Below, piece after piece: positions 20,200 through 29,218 of a DNA stretch of 64,000 nucleotides (within the stretch, counting starts at the first letter, position 1; every line of letters starts with the position of its first letter). Source of the stretch: Paracraurococcus ruber (lineage in GTDB: Bacteria > Pseudomonadota > Alphaproteobacteria > Acetobacterales > Acetobacteraceae); NCBI RefSeq assembly GCF_004353985.1, contig NZ_SMOA01000001.1, forward strand, positions 124,001-188,000. The letters are read 5' to 3'. A program made the position numbers and the translations under genes. Below the pieces are notes generated by a model. That model did no database searches. It saw only the letters and a program-made list of their open reading frames with translations, and was not told the DNA's origin.

Positions 20200-21137
20200 G
20201 CCGCCCGCACCCGCGGGTCCAGCACGCCATAGAGCAGGTCCGTCGCCGTGTTCACCGCCACGATCAGGACGCAGTAGATCACCATCAGACCCTGCAGCAT
20301 GGTGTAGTCGCGCTGGTTCAGCGCCCCGACGATGAGCTTGCCGAGGCCCGGGCGGTTGAAGACGATCTCGGTCAGGACCGAGTTGCCGAGCAGGATGCCG
20401 ACATAGAGGCCGACGACGGTGACGATCGGCAGGGATGCATTCCGCAGCCCATGCACCCAGACGATCCGCCGGTGCGGCACGCCCTTGGCGCGCGCTGTGC
20501 GGATGAAATCCTCCCCCAGGCTCTGCAGCATGGCGCTGCGCGTGACGCGCGTGATGTAGGCCGCCATGACCAGGCCGAGGGTCATGGCCGGCAGCAGCAG
20601 CTTGTGCAGCCGGTCGAGGGGATCCGCCAGGTCGGCACTGCCGATCACCGGGAAGATGCGCCAGTGCAGCGCAAAAGCCAGCAGCAGGAAGATGCCGGAG
20701 ACGAAGACGGGAAAGGACAGGCCGAGCAGCGAGAGCAGCCTTGCGGCGACATCGATCGCGCGGTTGCGGTGCAGCGCCGCCCAGATGCCGGCGGGCAGGC
20801 CGAGCAGGATGCCGAACACCATCGCCGCCAGCGTCAGGTCCAGCGTATGCGGCAGCACCGCGGCGATCTCCGCGGCGATCGGCCGGCCGGTGACCATGGA
20901 GGTGCCGATGTCGCCGGTCAGGGCGCGGCCCATGAAGCCGGCATACTGGTCCCAGAGCGGCCGATCCGTGCCCAGCTTGGCGCGCAGCGCCGCCGCCGCA
21001 TCCGGCGTCGCCTGATCGCCCAGGATGACCAGAGCCGGGTCGCCCGGGACGATGCGGACGATGACGAAAACCAGCGTCAGCACCGCCAGCAGGGTCGGCA
21101 CGGCCGCCAGCAGGCGGCGGGCCAGGAAGAACAGCAT
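20196..21137 (-). CDS. Peptide-type ABC transporter permease (DppB-like)
   Basis: Inner-membrane permease (313 aa) opening MLFFLARRLLAAVPTLLAVL, with VRIVPGDPALVILGDQATPD and LGTDRPLWDQYAGFM. The EAA loop TARAKGVPHRRIVWVHGLRN is near residues 205-225, and the end is YGVLDPRVRAA. Its ATG immediately follows the stop of the binding-protein gene with no spacer. It forms the membrane channel with the downstream C permease. Confidence 0.93.
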   Translation of the reverse strand: MLFFLARRLLAAVPTLLAVLTLVFVIVRIVPGDPALVILGDQATPDAAAALRAKLGTDRPLWDQYAGFMGRALTGDIGTSMVTGRPIAAEIAAVLPHTLDLTLAAMVFGILLGLPAGIWAALHRNRAIDVAARLLSLLGLSFPVFVSGIFLLLAFALHWRIFPVIGSADLADPLDRLHKLLLPAMTLGLVMAAYITRVTRSAMLQSLGEDFIRTARAKGVPHRRIVWVHGLRNASLPIVTVVGLYVGILLGNSVLTEIVFNRPGLGKLIVGALNQRDYTMLQGLMVIYCVLIVAVNTATDLLYGVLDPRVRAA

Positions 21138-22679
21138 TCAGCGCAGCCGTGTCCGCTCGGTGATCGGCGGGCCCAGGCTCATCGAGCCGCGCAGCGGATA
21201 ACCGTAGTCGAGCGCATCGCGCCGGGCGAAGACCAGCAGCGTCTCCACCAGCGGCACGCCGCAGACCTGCTGCACCAGGATGCGCTGCGCCTCACCCCAC
21301 AGCTTCAACTGCTCCTCCCGGTCAGTGCTCACCCGTGCCGCGTCGATCTGCGCATCCGCCTGGCTGCAATGCGAGAAATTGGTCACCGCCGTCGGCGTCT
21401 TCACGATGGAACGGCCATGCCAGAACTGCGTCAGGTAGATGTCGGCCACCGGAAAGCGCGCCGCCGAGTAGTAGACCAGCGGCGAAAGATCCTGGCGGAT
21501 CTGCTGGTGGAAGGTGGCATGCTCCACCACCTGCAGGTCCAGCGTGATGCCGGCGCGGCGCAGCTGCTGCTGCACCACCTGCATCATGTTCAGCATCTCT
21601 GGCAGCTGGGTATGGATGACCTTCACGGTCAGGCCGCTGCCATGCCCCGCTTCCGCCAGCAACGCCCGCGCCCGGACCGGGTCGTGCGGCAGCACCCCCG
21701 CCTCGATGAAGCCGAGATAGCCGCGCGGCACCAGGCTCTGTCCCTCGCGGCTCACATCCGTGCCGCGCCAGCGGACCAGCTCCGCCCGGTTCACCGCATG
21801 GGCCAGCGCCTGCCGCACGCGGAGGTCGTTGAAGGGGGGCTGGGTGATGTTGAGGTTCAGGATTGCCAGCTCGGCCGGTTCGAAGATGTCCACCGTCACG
21901 CCCGGCTGCTGCCGCATCCGGTTCACCCAGGTCTGGTCGGACCGGCCGTAATTCAGGTCCAGCTCCCGGTTCTGGAAGGCCAGGTCGCGCGACGCGTCGG
22001 AGGGGATGAAGCGGTAGCTGATCCGGCCGATCTGCGGCGCCTCCCGGAAGTATTCGGCGTGCGCGACCAGCTCGGCACTCTGGCTCGGCGTGACGCGGTC
22101 CAGCGCGAAGGGGCCTGTGCCGATGGGCGCACGGGTGAAGCCGTCGCCGCGCTCCTCCGCCGCGCGCTTCGAGACGATGTAGCCGCCGGAATAGTTGGTG
22201 AGGATGCCGAGCAGGCTGGGCACATTCTCCCGCAACACAATGCGGACGGTGTAGGGATCCACCGCCTCAACGCTGCCGATGGAACGGAAATCGGCGGAGA
22301 AGGCGGAGCTGGCAGCGGTGCCGGCCTTCTTCAGGCTGAACGCCACGTCCTCGGCGGTCAGCTCCCCGTAATTGCCGTGGAAGCGCACGCCGCGGCGCAG
22401 GTGGAATGTCCAGGTCTTGCCGTCCGCGCTGCTGTCCCAGCGCTCTGCCAGGTCGGGCTCGATGGTCGCGGGGTCGGCAGACCCGGGGGCGAAGCGCACC
22501 AGCCCGTTGAACATCCAGCCGACCACGACGCGGTCGATGGTGGAGGTGGCGAAATGCGGGTCCAGCCGTCCCACGTCCTGCGCCGCCATGCCGACGCGCA
22601 GCACCGGCTGCGCCGTCGCGTCCCAGGCCAGCCCGACCAACCATGCCGCGCCCAGCAGCGCCGCCCGCCAACCCGCCAT
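21138..22679 (-). CDS. Family-5 solute-binding protein of the first leftward importer
   Basis: Periplasmic binding protein (513 aa) with a Sec signal: MAGWRAALLGAAWLVGLAWD then ATAQ-P. SBP-5 blocks lie in the usual order: MAAQDVGRLDPHFATST, DLAERWDSSADGKTWTFHLR, GNYGELTAEDVAF, ARALLAEAGHGSGLTVKVIH, and the C-terminal DREEQLKLWGEAQRILVQQV. The start at 22679 has GGGGGAGAAGGG just upstream; the frame open to 22790 overlaps the end of the upstream oxidase gene and lacks a signal. The ligand is unknown. It sits directly after a DAO oxidase gene (16-bp gap), which hints at a secondary-amine or imino acid ligand. Confidence 0.9.
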   Translation of the reverse strand: MAGWRAALLGAAWLVGLAWDATAQPVLRVGMAAQDVGRLDPHFATSTIDRVVVGWMFNGLVRFAPGSADPATIEPDLAERWDSSADGKTWTFHLRRGVRFHGNYGELTAEDVAFSLKKAGTAASSAFSADFRSIGSVEAVDPYTVRIVLRENVPSLLGILTNYSGGYIVSKRAAEERGDGFTRAPIGTGPFALDRVTPSQSAELVAHAEYFREAPQIGRISYRFIPSDASRDLAFQNRELDLNYGRSDQTWVNRMRQQPGVTVDIFEPAELAILNLNITQPPFNDLRVRQALAHAVNRAELVRWRGTDVSREGQSLVPRGYLGFIEAGVLPHDPVRARALLAEAGHGSGLTVKVIHTQLPEMLNMMQVVQQQLRRAGITLDLQVVEHATFHQQIRQDLSPLVYYSAARFPVADIYLTQFWHGRSIVKTPTAVTNFSHCSQADAQIDAARVSTDREEQLKLWGEAQRILVQQVCGVPLVETLLVFARRDALDYGYPLRGSMSLGPPITERTRLR

Positions 22680-22695
22680 CGCCCTTCTCCCCCGG

Positions 22696-23838
22696 CTACA
22701 AGCGTGACTTCCAGAGATCCTCGCCCACACCGTCGGGCCGCGCGAAGCGGCCGATATCGAAGGGCGCCAGCGGGACATCCGTCCGGCCATCCAGCACCAA
22801 TTCCGACAGCACTTCCCCCACCGCCGGCCCGAGCATGAAGCCGTGGCCGGAGAAGCCGAAGGCGTGGATCAGGCCGGGCGTGGTGCGGCTGGGGCCCAGC
22901 ACCGGGATGACGTCCGGGGTCAGCCCGTCGATGCCCGTCCAGCTGCGGATGATCAGCGCGCCTTCCAGCCGGGGAATCAGGCGGATCGCGCGGTTCATGG
23001 CCGTCAGCGCCGATTCCGGCCGGGGGCGGGACATCGGCAGGCTGGCATCGCCTTCCCCCCGGCCGCCGCCCAGGATGACATTGCCGCGGGCAATCTGCCG
23101 CAGATAGACATCGCCGCCGACCACGCCGATGTTCAGCGGGCAGAAGAATTGCAGCGGCTCCGTCACCAGCATGTTGGGATGCAGCGGCTCGATCGGCACG
23201 GTTTCGCCGAAGGCCTTCGCCACGTCGGCGCCCCAGAAGCCGGCGCAGTTCAGCAGGACGGGCGCGCGGAATTCCGTGCCGTTCGCGGTGATGCGGAACC
23301 GCGCGCCGTCATGCGCCAGGTCGGTCACCGCATGCTGTTCCAGCAGCGTGGCGCCGGCCGCCCGGGCGGTGCGGGCCAGGGCCGGCACCAGCAGGCGAGG
23401 ATTGGCCGAGCCATCCTCCTCCAGCAGGCTGCCGGCGATCACCTGCTCGCCGAAATAGGGGTGCTGGGCGCGGATGGCGTTGCGGCCCAGCATACGCGGC
23501 GCCAGGCCATGCTCGGCGGCCATGGCGTTCCAGCGCAGCAGGTCGGCCTCCTCAGCCTCGCTGCGCGCCAGCTTCAGGTGGCCGGAGGGATCGAACTCGG
23601 CATCGGTCCCGATCAACTCCTTCATCCGCGCCCAGATGGCACGGGACCGGCGCGCGAGCGGCAGTTCGGCCGGATGCCGTCCCTGCTGCCGCACGCCGCC
23701 ATGGTTGACGCCCGAGGCCTGCCCCCCGACCAAGCCACGCTCCAGCACCACCACCCGCGCGCCGCGCTTCGCCAGATGCAGCGCGGCGGAACAGCCGGCG
23801 CCGCCGCCGCCGATGATCAGGACATCGGCGTCATGCAT
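22696..23838 (-). CDS. DAO-family FAD-dependent amine/imino acid oxidase
   Basis: Flavoenzyme (380 aa) of the sarcosine oxidase-beta/opine oxidase-B type that oxidises N-substituted amino acids. The FAD fold is VLIIGGGGAGCSAALHLAKRG, with VVVLERGLVGGQASGVNHGGVR and the distal FAD loop GLIHAFGFSGHGFMLGPAVGE. The second gene of the leftward unit, it overlaps the ATPase gene by 8 bp. The same unit ends with a [2Fe-2S] subunit and an FAD/BFD subunit, so this is the likely catalytic subunit of a heterotrimer. It is a paralogue of the product of 26999-28150 (shared GGVR, AFGF-GHGF and VIPV/EIPVIG patterns). Confidence 0.88.
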   Translation of the reverse strand: MHDADVLIIGGGGAGCSAALHLAKRGARVVVLERGLVGGQASGVNHGGVRQQGRHPAELPLARRSRAIWARMKELIGTDAEFDPSGHLKLARSEAEEADLLRWNAMAAEHGLAPRMLGRNAIRAQHPYFGEQVIAGSLLEEDGSANPRLLVPALARTARAAGATLLEQHAVTDLAHDGARFRITANGTEFRAPVLLNCAGFWGADVAKAFGETVPIEPLHPNMLVTEPLQFFCPLNIGVVGGDVYLRQIARGNVILGGGRGEGDASLPMSRPRPESALTAMNRAIRLIPRLEGALIIRSWTGIDGLTPDVIPVLGPSRTTPGLIHAFGFSGHGFMLGPAVGEVLSELVLDGRTDVPLAPFDIGRFARPDGVGEDLWKSRL

Positions 23839-24814
23839 GGGCGAAGCCCCCGGTCACGACATGGCAGCGCGCCGCATGATCCGGCGCCGCTTCGGTGAGG
23901 CTCTGCTCCCCCTCGCAGCCCTGGCGCGTCAGGGGACAGCGGGGGGCGAAGCGGCAACCCGGCGGCATGGCATCCAGCGGCGGCACCCGCCCGGGGATGG
24001 CGGCCAGCGCCTGGTCCGGCGTGTCGAGCCGCGGCAGCGCCGCCAGCAGCGCCCGCGTGTAGGGGTGCAGCGGCCGGGCGAAGATCTCCGCGACGGGCCC
24101 CTGCTCCACGATTTCCCCGGCATACATCACCGCCACGCGGTCGGCGATCTGCGCCACCACGCCCAGGTTGTGGGTGATGAAGAGCACCGCCATGCCATGC
24201 CGCGCCCGAAGATCGGCCAGCAGTCCCAGCACCTGCGCCTGGATGGTGACGTCCAGCGCCGTCGTCGGCTCGTCCGCCAGGAGCACCGCCGGGTCACAGG
24301 CCAGCGCCATGGCGATCATCACCCGCTGGCGCATCCCGCCGCTGAACTGATGCGGATGGTCCCGCAGCCGCTGCGCGGCGGAGGGGATCTTCACCTCCTC
24401 GAACAGCGCCCGCGTGCGGTCCAGAGCGGCGCGACGCGACAGGCCGCGATGGATGCGCAGCGCCTCCGCGACCTGGTCGCCCACGGTCATCAGCGGGTTC
24501 AGGCTGGTCATCGGTTCCTGAAAGATCATGGCCAGGCGATCGCCGCGCAGGCGTTCCAGGTCGCGCTCCGGCAGCGCCGCCAGATCCTGCCCGTCCAGCA
24601 GGATGCGGCCGGCAGCCACGCGGCCGGCCGGCGGCCGCACCAGGCCCATGACGGACAGCGCGGTCACGCTCTTCCCGCAGCCGCTCTCACCCACCAGCGC
24701 CAGCACCTCATCCGGCTGCAGGCGCAGCGAGACGTCGCGCACGGCCGGGTGCCAGGCGCCGCCGACGCGGAACTCCGTGCGAAGCCCGATGATGTCCAGG
24801 GCCGGCGGGATCAT
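23831..24814 (-). CDS. Peptide-type ABC transporter ATP-binding protein (DppD-like), first gene of the 14-gene unit
   Basis: ATPase (327 aa) starting [20 protein letters not shown]. Walker [40 protein letters not shown]-equivalent [26 protein letters not shown] and [15 protein letters not shown] are intact. The C-terminus has [14 protein letters not shown]. The longer open frame to 24946 is rejected because it runs into the divergent control region. It is separated from its DppF partner (18414-19385) by the oxidase, the binding protein and two permeases, all in one transcription unit. Confidence 0.92.
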   Translation of the reverse strand: MIPPALDIIGLRTEFRVGGAWHPAVRDVSLRLQPDEVLALVGESGCGKSVTALSVMGLVRPPAGRVAAGRILLDGQDLAALPERDLERLRGDRLAMIFQEPMTSLNPLMTVGDQVAEALRIHRGLSRRAALDRTRALFEEVKIPSAAQRLRDHPHQFSGGMRQRVMIAMALACDPAVLLADEPTTALDVTIQAQVLGLLADLRARHGMAVLFITHNLGVVAQIADRVAVMYAGEIVEQGPVAEIFARPLHPYTRALLAALPRLDTPDQALAAIPGRVPPLDAMPPGCRFAPRCPLTRQGCEGEQSLTEAAPDHAARCHVVTGGFAHA

Positions 24815-25041
24815 GTCGGGTGCAGCCTGCCCAAGCCCTCGGGCACAGGCAAGGCGGTGGGACGGCTCGGCGAGGCGATGCGGGGCATGCCGCAGCCCCG
24901 GCTGCCGAAAAATGCGGCGGCCGGATGCCCCCGCGGGCGCGGTCAACGGGCGGAGGCGCCTTGCAGGCGGCGCGCGATCATGGTGCGGTGTGCGGGACGG
25001 CGCGCCGGGGATCCGGCCGCCCCGCTGGCAGGGACCCGTGC
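24815..25041. other. Divergent control region between the two large operons
   Basis: The 227 bp separate the start of the leftward 14-gene unit from the start of the rightward 15-gene unit, so promoters for both must lie here or very close by. I see no convincing sigma-70 hexamer pair, no sigma-54 GG-N10-GC, and only weak inverted repeats such as GCGCC...GGCGC around 24956-24974. No regulator gene adjoins either side, so control must come from elsewhere in the genome. Confidence 0.5.
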
Positions 25042-26382
25042 ATGGCCGCCCGCAGGCAGATCAGGCTTGGCCTTTCCATGCGCTACCTCGGCTACCATGC
25101 CGCGGCCTGGCGCCATCCGCTGGCCGATCCCGGCGCCGCGTCCAACTACCGGCATTTCCTGTACATCGCGCAGGCCGCCGAGGCGGCGAAATTCGACATG
25201 GTGTTCCTGGCCGACGGCATCGGCATCCGCACCAAGGACGAGCCGCCGGGCGCGCTGTGCCGCAGCCACCAGACCGCGGAGCTGGAGCCGCTGACCCTGC
25301 TCTCGGCGCTGGCGCCGATGACCTCGCGCATCGGTCTCGTCTCCACGGCATCGACCACCTACAACGAGCCCTTCCACATCGCGCGGAAATGGGCCTCGCT
25401 GGACCATATCAGCGGCGGCCGCGCCGGCTGGAACATCGTGACCAGCTGGTCGCAGGCCGAGGCCTGGAACTTCAACCGCGACGAGCACCTGGACTACGAG
25501 ACGCGCTACGACCGCGCCGCCGAGTTCGTGGAGGTGGTGAAGGGCCTGTGGGATTCCTGGGAAGCGGACGCCATGCTCCATGACAAGGAGAGCGGCCTCT
25601 TCTTCAATCCCGACAGGCTGCATGTGCTGAACCACAAGGGGACGCATTTCAAGGTCCGTGGCCCGCTGTCCGTGAAGCGCACGCCGCAGGGGCGGCCGAT
25701 CCTGGTGCAGGCCGGCGCCTCGGAGCAGGGGCTGGAGATCGCCGCCCGAAGCGCGGAGGTGGTCTATTCCGCCTCCCACGACGTCGACAGCGCCCGCGAC
25801 TACTACCAGAACCTCAAGTCCCGCCTGGCGAAGCATGGCCGGGACTGGGACCACATGAAGATCATGCCCGGCATCACGCTGTTCATCGGTCGGACGGAAG
25901 CCGAGGCGCGGGAGAAGTACGACCTGCTGAATGCGCTGGTCGCGCCGGAGATCGGGCTGTCCTACCTCTATGGCCAGTTGGGCGACCTGCGCGGCCATGA
26001 CCTGGATGGCCCGGTGCCGGACCCGCCGGGTGGGCCGGTGAAGAGCATCGCCAAGAACCTGCTGGCGCTGGCGCGCAAGGACAACCTGACCATCCGCCAG
26101 CTCTACACCACCATCGCCGCGGGCTTCGGCGGGCGTATTCTGGTCGGCACGCCCGAGCAGATCGTGGACGACATGGAAGCCTGGGTGGAGGCCGGCGCGG
26201 CGGACGGATTCAATATCTGCCCGCCCGTGCTGCCGCTCGGCCTCGACGAGTTCGTCGAGCTGGTGATGCCGGAACTGCGCCGCCGCGGCATGTTCCGTAC
26301 CGAGTACGAAGGCGCGACCTTGCGGGAGAACCTGGGCGTGCCGATGCCGCCCAACCGCCACACCACGGCGCGCGGCGCATGA
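25042..26382 (+). CDS. LLM-class flavin-dependent monooxygenase (NtaA/SnaA/DszA family), first copy
   Basis: FMNH2-dependent monooxygenase (446 aa) of the family that N-dealkylates nitrilotriacetate/EDTA or oxidises thioethers and N-heterocycles. Marks are IRLGLSMRYLGYHAAAWRHP, VFLADGIGI, LVSTASTTYNEPFHIARKWA, GRAGWNIVTSWSQAEAWNF, VQAGASEQGLEIAARSAEVV and the late GTPEQIVDDMEAWVEAGAADGF. The start at 25042 gives a normal family N-terminus; the frame open from 24820 is non-coding control region. It needs reduced flavin from a separate reductase, and none is encoded in the window. First gene of the rightward unit, it overlaps the next gene by 4 bp and is paralogous to 35814-37169. Confidence 0.9.
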   Translation: MAARRQIRLGLSMRYLGYHAAAWRHPLADPGAASNYRHFLYIAQAAEAAKFDMVFLADGIGIRTKDEPPGALCRSHQTAELEPLTLLSALAPMTSRIGLVSTASTTYNEPFHIARKWASLDHISGGRAGWNIVTSWSQAEAWNFNRDEHLDYETRYDRAAEFVEVVKGLWDSWEADAMLHDKESGLFFNPDRLHVLNHKGTHFKVRGPLSVKRTPQGRPILVQAGASEQGLEIAARSAEVVYSASHDVDSARDYYQNLKSRLAKHGRDWDHMKIMPGITLFIGRTEAEAREKYDLLNALVAPEIGLSYLYGQLGDLRGHDLDGPVPDPPGGPVKSIAKNLLALARKDNLTIRQLYTTIAAGFGGRILVGTPEQIVDDMEAWVEAGAADGFNICPPVLPLGLDEFVELVMPELRRRGMFRTEYEGATLRENLGVPMPPNRHTTARGA

Positions 26383-27002
26383 GCATCGTCATCATCGGCA
26401 CCGGCCCGGCCGGGCGCGCGGCGGCTTCGGTGCTGCCGCAGGCGGTGGTGATCGCGCGGCCCGACGCCACCGCCTGGCATGCGGAGCCGGGTCTGGTCTG
26501 GGTGGAGGATGCCGCGGGCATCCGCGCCGTGCCCTTCGCGCGGCTGCTGCTGGCGGCCGACGAACCCCTGCTTTTGCTGGCGCTGGACTGCGCCTTCGCC
26601 GACGGGCGTCCGGTGGTCGGGCCCTCGGGCGAGACCTCCCAGGCCGGCATCTTCGCCGCGGGCGTGGTGCTGGGCGCGACCACGGCAGAGGAGGCGGCGC
26701 GCCAGGGCGCCATTGCCGCCCGCGTCTTGGCAGGGCTGCCGCCGGAGGGCGCGATCGCAACCCCGCCGCCGCGCCCGCTGCCGGAGGTGGCGCGGCTGGA
26801 CCCGCTGGCCGTTGCGCAATTGCTGGAATCGCCGCCCGGCACGGAACGCAGCGCGGCGGCGCTGGCCCAGGCCGGGCTGCGCGGCGGCCGCCTGACCAGC
26901 GTGGTCGCGCCCGCGCGCAATGCCGGCTTCGCCGCGCTGGCGGCGCTGGCGCCCGCCGTGCTGACGCCGCGCGGCGCGCAGCCGGATGCGGAGCGCCTGT
27001 GA
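26379..27002 (+). CDS. Miniature FAD/NAD(P)-binding protein, shortened relative of opine oxidase A subunits
   Basis: A 207-aa protein. The N-terminal dinucleotide fold MSIVIIGTGPAGRAAASVLP is followed, only about 75 residues later, by the FAD-closing type segment PSGETSQAGIFAAGVVLGATTAEEA. In full-length relatives such as the 461-aa protein at 7721-9106, these two segments are separated by an entire NAD-binding domain. The C-terminal cysteine-rich BFD iron-sulfur domain is also missing; the C-terminus here is Ala/Pro-rich. It overlaps both neighbours by 4 bp, and the next gene is a DAO oxidase. A heterodimer (mini-A plus B subunit) is therefore plausible. The function is inferred; it could be a structural or FAD-handling subunit. 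Confidence 0.72.
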   Translation: MSIVIIGTGPAGRAAASVLPQAVVIARPDATAWHAEPGLVWVEDAAGIRAVPFARLLLAADEPLLLLALDCAFADGRPVVGPSGETSQAGIFAAGVVLGATTAEEAARQGAIAARVLAGLPPEGAIATPPPRPLPEVARLDPLAVAQLLESPPGTERSAAALAQAGLRGGRLTSVVAPARNAGFAALAALAPAVLTPRGAQPDAERL

Positions 27003-28150
27003 TGACCCCGGAGGTCATCGTCGTCGGCGGTGGGCTGCACGGGCTGTCGGCCGCGCTGCACATCGCCCGCCGCGGCAAGCGTGTGCTGGTGCTGGAGAAG
27101 GACCGGGTGGCGGCGCATGCCTCCTCCTACTCCGCGGGCGGTGTGCGGACGCTGGGCCGCCACATGGCGGAGGTGCCGCTGGCGGTGGAATCCTTGGCGC
27201 TCTGGCACCGCATCGGGGACTTGGTCGGCGACGACTGCGACTTCCACGCCACCGGCCATGTGAAGGTGGCGGAGAGCGCCGCGGAACTGGCGGAGCTGGA
27301 AGCCCGCGCCACCGCCATGCGCGCCGCCGGCTGGACGCATGAGGAGGTGGTGGACCGCGCCGGGTTGCGCCGCCTGCTGCCGGCGGTGGCGGATCATGCG
27401 GTGGGCGGCCTGGTGGCGCGCGACAACGGCTTCGCCCGGCCCTACCAGACCGCGCAGGCCTTCCGCCGCGCCGCCGAAGCCGCGGGCGCCGAGATCCGCG
27501 AGGGCGCTGCTGTGCTGGGGCTGGACCGCCGCGACGCGCTGTGGGAGGTGCGCTGCGCCGATGGCAGCACGCATCGCGCGCCGGTGCTGGTGAACACCGC
27601 TGGCGCCTGGGGCGCGCGGCTGGCGCGCAGCGTAGGGGAGGAGATTCCGCTCGGCTTCAACGCCTTCATGATGATCTACACCTCCGCCCTGCCGGCATTC
27701 GTCACGCCGGTGGTGGGGCTGACGGGACGACCGATGTCCTTCAAGCAGGCGCCGACCGGCCATGTGATGATTGGCGGCGGGCACAAGGGCGTCGCCGATC
27801 TCGACAGCGGGCGGGTGCAGCTGGATGTGGAACGGCTGGCCTTCTCCGCCCGGACCGCGCTGGATGTCTTTCCCATCCTGCGCGAGGCCCGCCTGGTCCA
27901 TGCCTGGGCGGGGATCGAGGGCGTTTTGCCGGACGAGATTCCGGTCATCGGCCTCTCCCGCACGCAGCCTGGCCTGGTGCATGCCTTCGGCTTCTGCGGC
28001 CATGGCTTCGAACTGGGCCCGATCATGGGCGGCATCGTCGCGCAGCTTGCGCTGGACGGCGCGACCAACTGGCCGATCGCCGCCTTCGCGCCGGACCGCT
28101 TCGCCACGGCTGCGGCGCCGGGCGGCGCGCTGCTGCAACCGGCCGGGTAG
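26999..28150 (+). CDS. DAO-family FAD-dependent oxidase (opine/sarcosine oxidase B-like)
   Basis: Flavoenzyme (383 aa): FAD fold EVIVVGGGLHGLSAALHIARRG, VLVLEKDRVAAHASSYSAGG, NTAGAWGARLARSVGEEIPL, and distal segment GLVHAFGFCGHGFELGPIMGG. It is close in layout to the DAO at 22696-23838. Coupled by 4-bp overlap to the mini-flavoprotein and followed 9 bp later by an opine dehydrogenase. This suggests oxidation of an opine-like secondary amine (amino acid plus oxo acid products), with electrons to O2 or a carrier. Opine specificity is inferred from context only. Confidence 0.87.
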   Translation: MMTPEVIVVGGGLHGLSAALHIARRGKRVLVLEKDRVAAHASSYSAGGVRTLGRHMAEVPLAVESLALWHRIGDLVGDDCDFHATGHVKVAESAAELAELEARATAMRAAGWTHEEVVDRAGLRRLLPAVADHAVGGLVARDNGFARPYQTAQAFRRAAEAAGAEIREGAAVLGLDRRDALWEVRCADGSTHRAPVLVNTAGAWGARLARSVGEEIPLGFNAFMMIYTSALPAFVTPVVGLTGRPMSFKQAPTGHVMIGGGHKGVADLDSGRVQLDVERLAFSARTALDVFPILREARLVHAWAGIEGVLPDEIPVIGLSRTQPGLVHAFGFCGHGFELGPIMGGIVAQLALDGATNWPIAAFAPDRFATAAAPGGALLQPAG

Positions 28151-28159
28151 GGGGCGGCG

Positions 28160-29218
28160 ATGCGCGTGGCGGTGCTGGGCGGCGGCGCGATCGGCCTGGG
28201 CATGGCGGCCTTCCTAGCGGAGAATGGCCACCGCCCCGTGGTCTGGTCTCGCTCCGGCGCACCTGCGGTTCTCGAGGTCGCGGGCGCGCTGACCGGCCAT
28301 GTGCCGCTGGAGGTAGCGCCCGGCCCGGCGGCCGCGGTGACGCAGGCCGAGGCGGTGGTGCTGGCGCTGCCGGCGAACCACCACCGCGCCGTGCTGGACG
28401 CCGTCGCGCCGCATCTGGGCGCCGGGCAGGCGGTGATCCTCAGCGGCCATCTCTCCTTCGGCGCGCTCTACCTGGCGCGGCTGCTTGCGGCGCGGGGCGT
28501 GATGCTGCCGATCATCGCCTTGGGCACCACCGTGGTGACGGGGCGCCGCACCGGGCCGGGCGCGGTGCGCATCGGCAGCATCCGCGCGCAGGTGGACCTG
28601 GCAACGCTGCCGGTGGCGCAGGCCGAGGCCGGCCTTGCCCTCTGCCGCGCGCTCTGCGGCGACCGGTTCCGGCTGCGGGACGGGCTGCTGGCCATCGCGC
28701 TGTCCAACGTGAACCCGCAGAACCACATGGGCATCGCGTTGTGCAACCTCACGCGCATGGAGCGCAGCGAGGACTGGCGGCAGAACGACAATATCACCGA
28801 TGCGGTCGGGCGCCTGCTGGAAGCGCTCGACGCGGAACGCCTGGCCATCGCCGGAGCGCTCGGGCTGGGGGTCCGCACGCTGCGGCAGCATTTCGCCCTC
28901 TCCTTCCATGTGCCGGAGGCACCTTTGGGCGAGATGGCGCGCGCCATGGCCGCGCGCGGCGACAACCCGCAGGCGCCGGCGACGCTCGACACGCGCTACG
29001 TGCTGGAGGACGTGCCCTTCGGCCTGATGCCGACTGCACGACTCGGCCGCCTGGTGGGCCGGCCTGCCCCGCTGCATGAGGCGGGGATCGCGCTGCTCTC
29101 GGCGCTGTATGGCCGCGACCTGGCGGCGGCGAACGACCTGCTGCCCGGCATCGGTTTCGACGACCTGTCCCTGCCGCGACTGCAGGCGCTGTGCCGCGAC
29201 GGCTGGTGCGCCGCCTGA
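28160..29218 (+). CDS. Opine dehydrogenase (octopine/nopaline dehydrogenase family)
   Basis: NAD(P)-dependent enzyme (352 aa) that reductively condenses an amino acid with an oxo acid, or runs in reverse. The Rossmann fold VAVLGGGAIGLGMAAFLAENG occupies residues 3-23. The C-terminal octopine-DH domain contains SNVNPQNHMG with the conserved catalytic-type His189. The RMERSEDWRQNDNIT and DTRYVLEDVPFGLMP segments are typical. It lies between a DAO oxidase and an ABC importer, with the permease ATG overlapping the stop by one base. It could be a biosynthetic opine or opine-metallophore enzyme, or a catabolic one; the importer and oxidases favour catabolism or recycling. Confidence 0.88.
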   Translation: MRVAVLGGGAIGLGMAAFLAENGHRPVVWSRSGAPAVLEVAGALTGHVPLEVAPGPAAAVTQAEAVVLALPANHHRAVLDAVAPHLGAGQAVILSGHLSFGALYLARLLAARGVMLPIIALGTTVVTGRRTGPGAVRIGSIRAQVDLATLPVAQAEAGLALCRALCGDRFRLRDGLLAIALSNVNPQNHMGIALCNLTRMERSEDWRQNDNITDAVGRLLEALDAERLAIAGALGLGVRTLRQHFALSFHVPEAPLGEMARAMAARGDNPQAPATLDTRYVLEDVPFGLMPTARLGRLVGRPAPLHEAGIALLSALYGRDLAAANDLLPGIGFDDLSLPRLQALCRDGWCAA

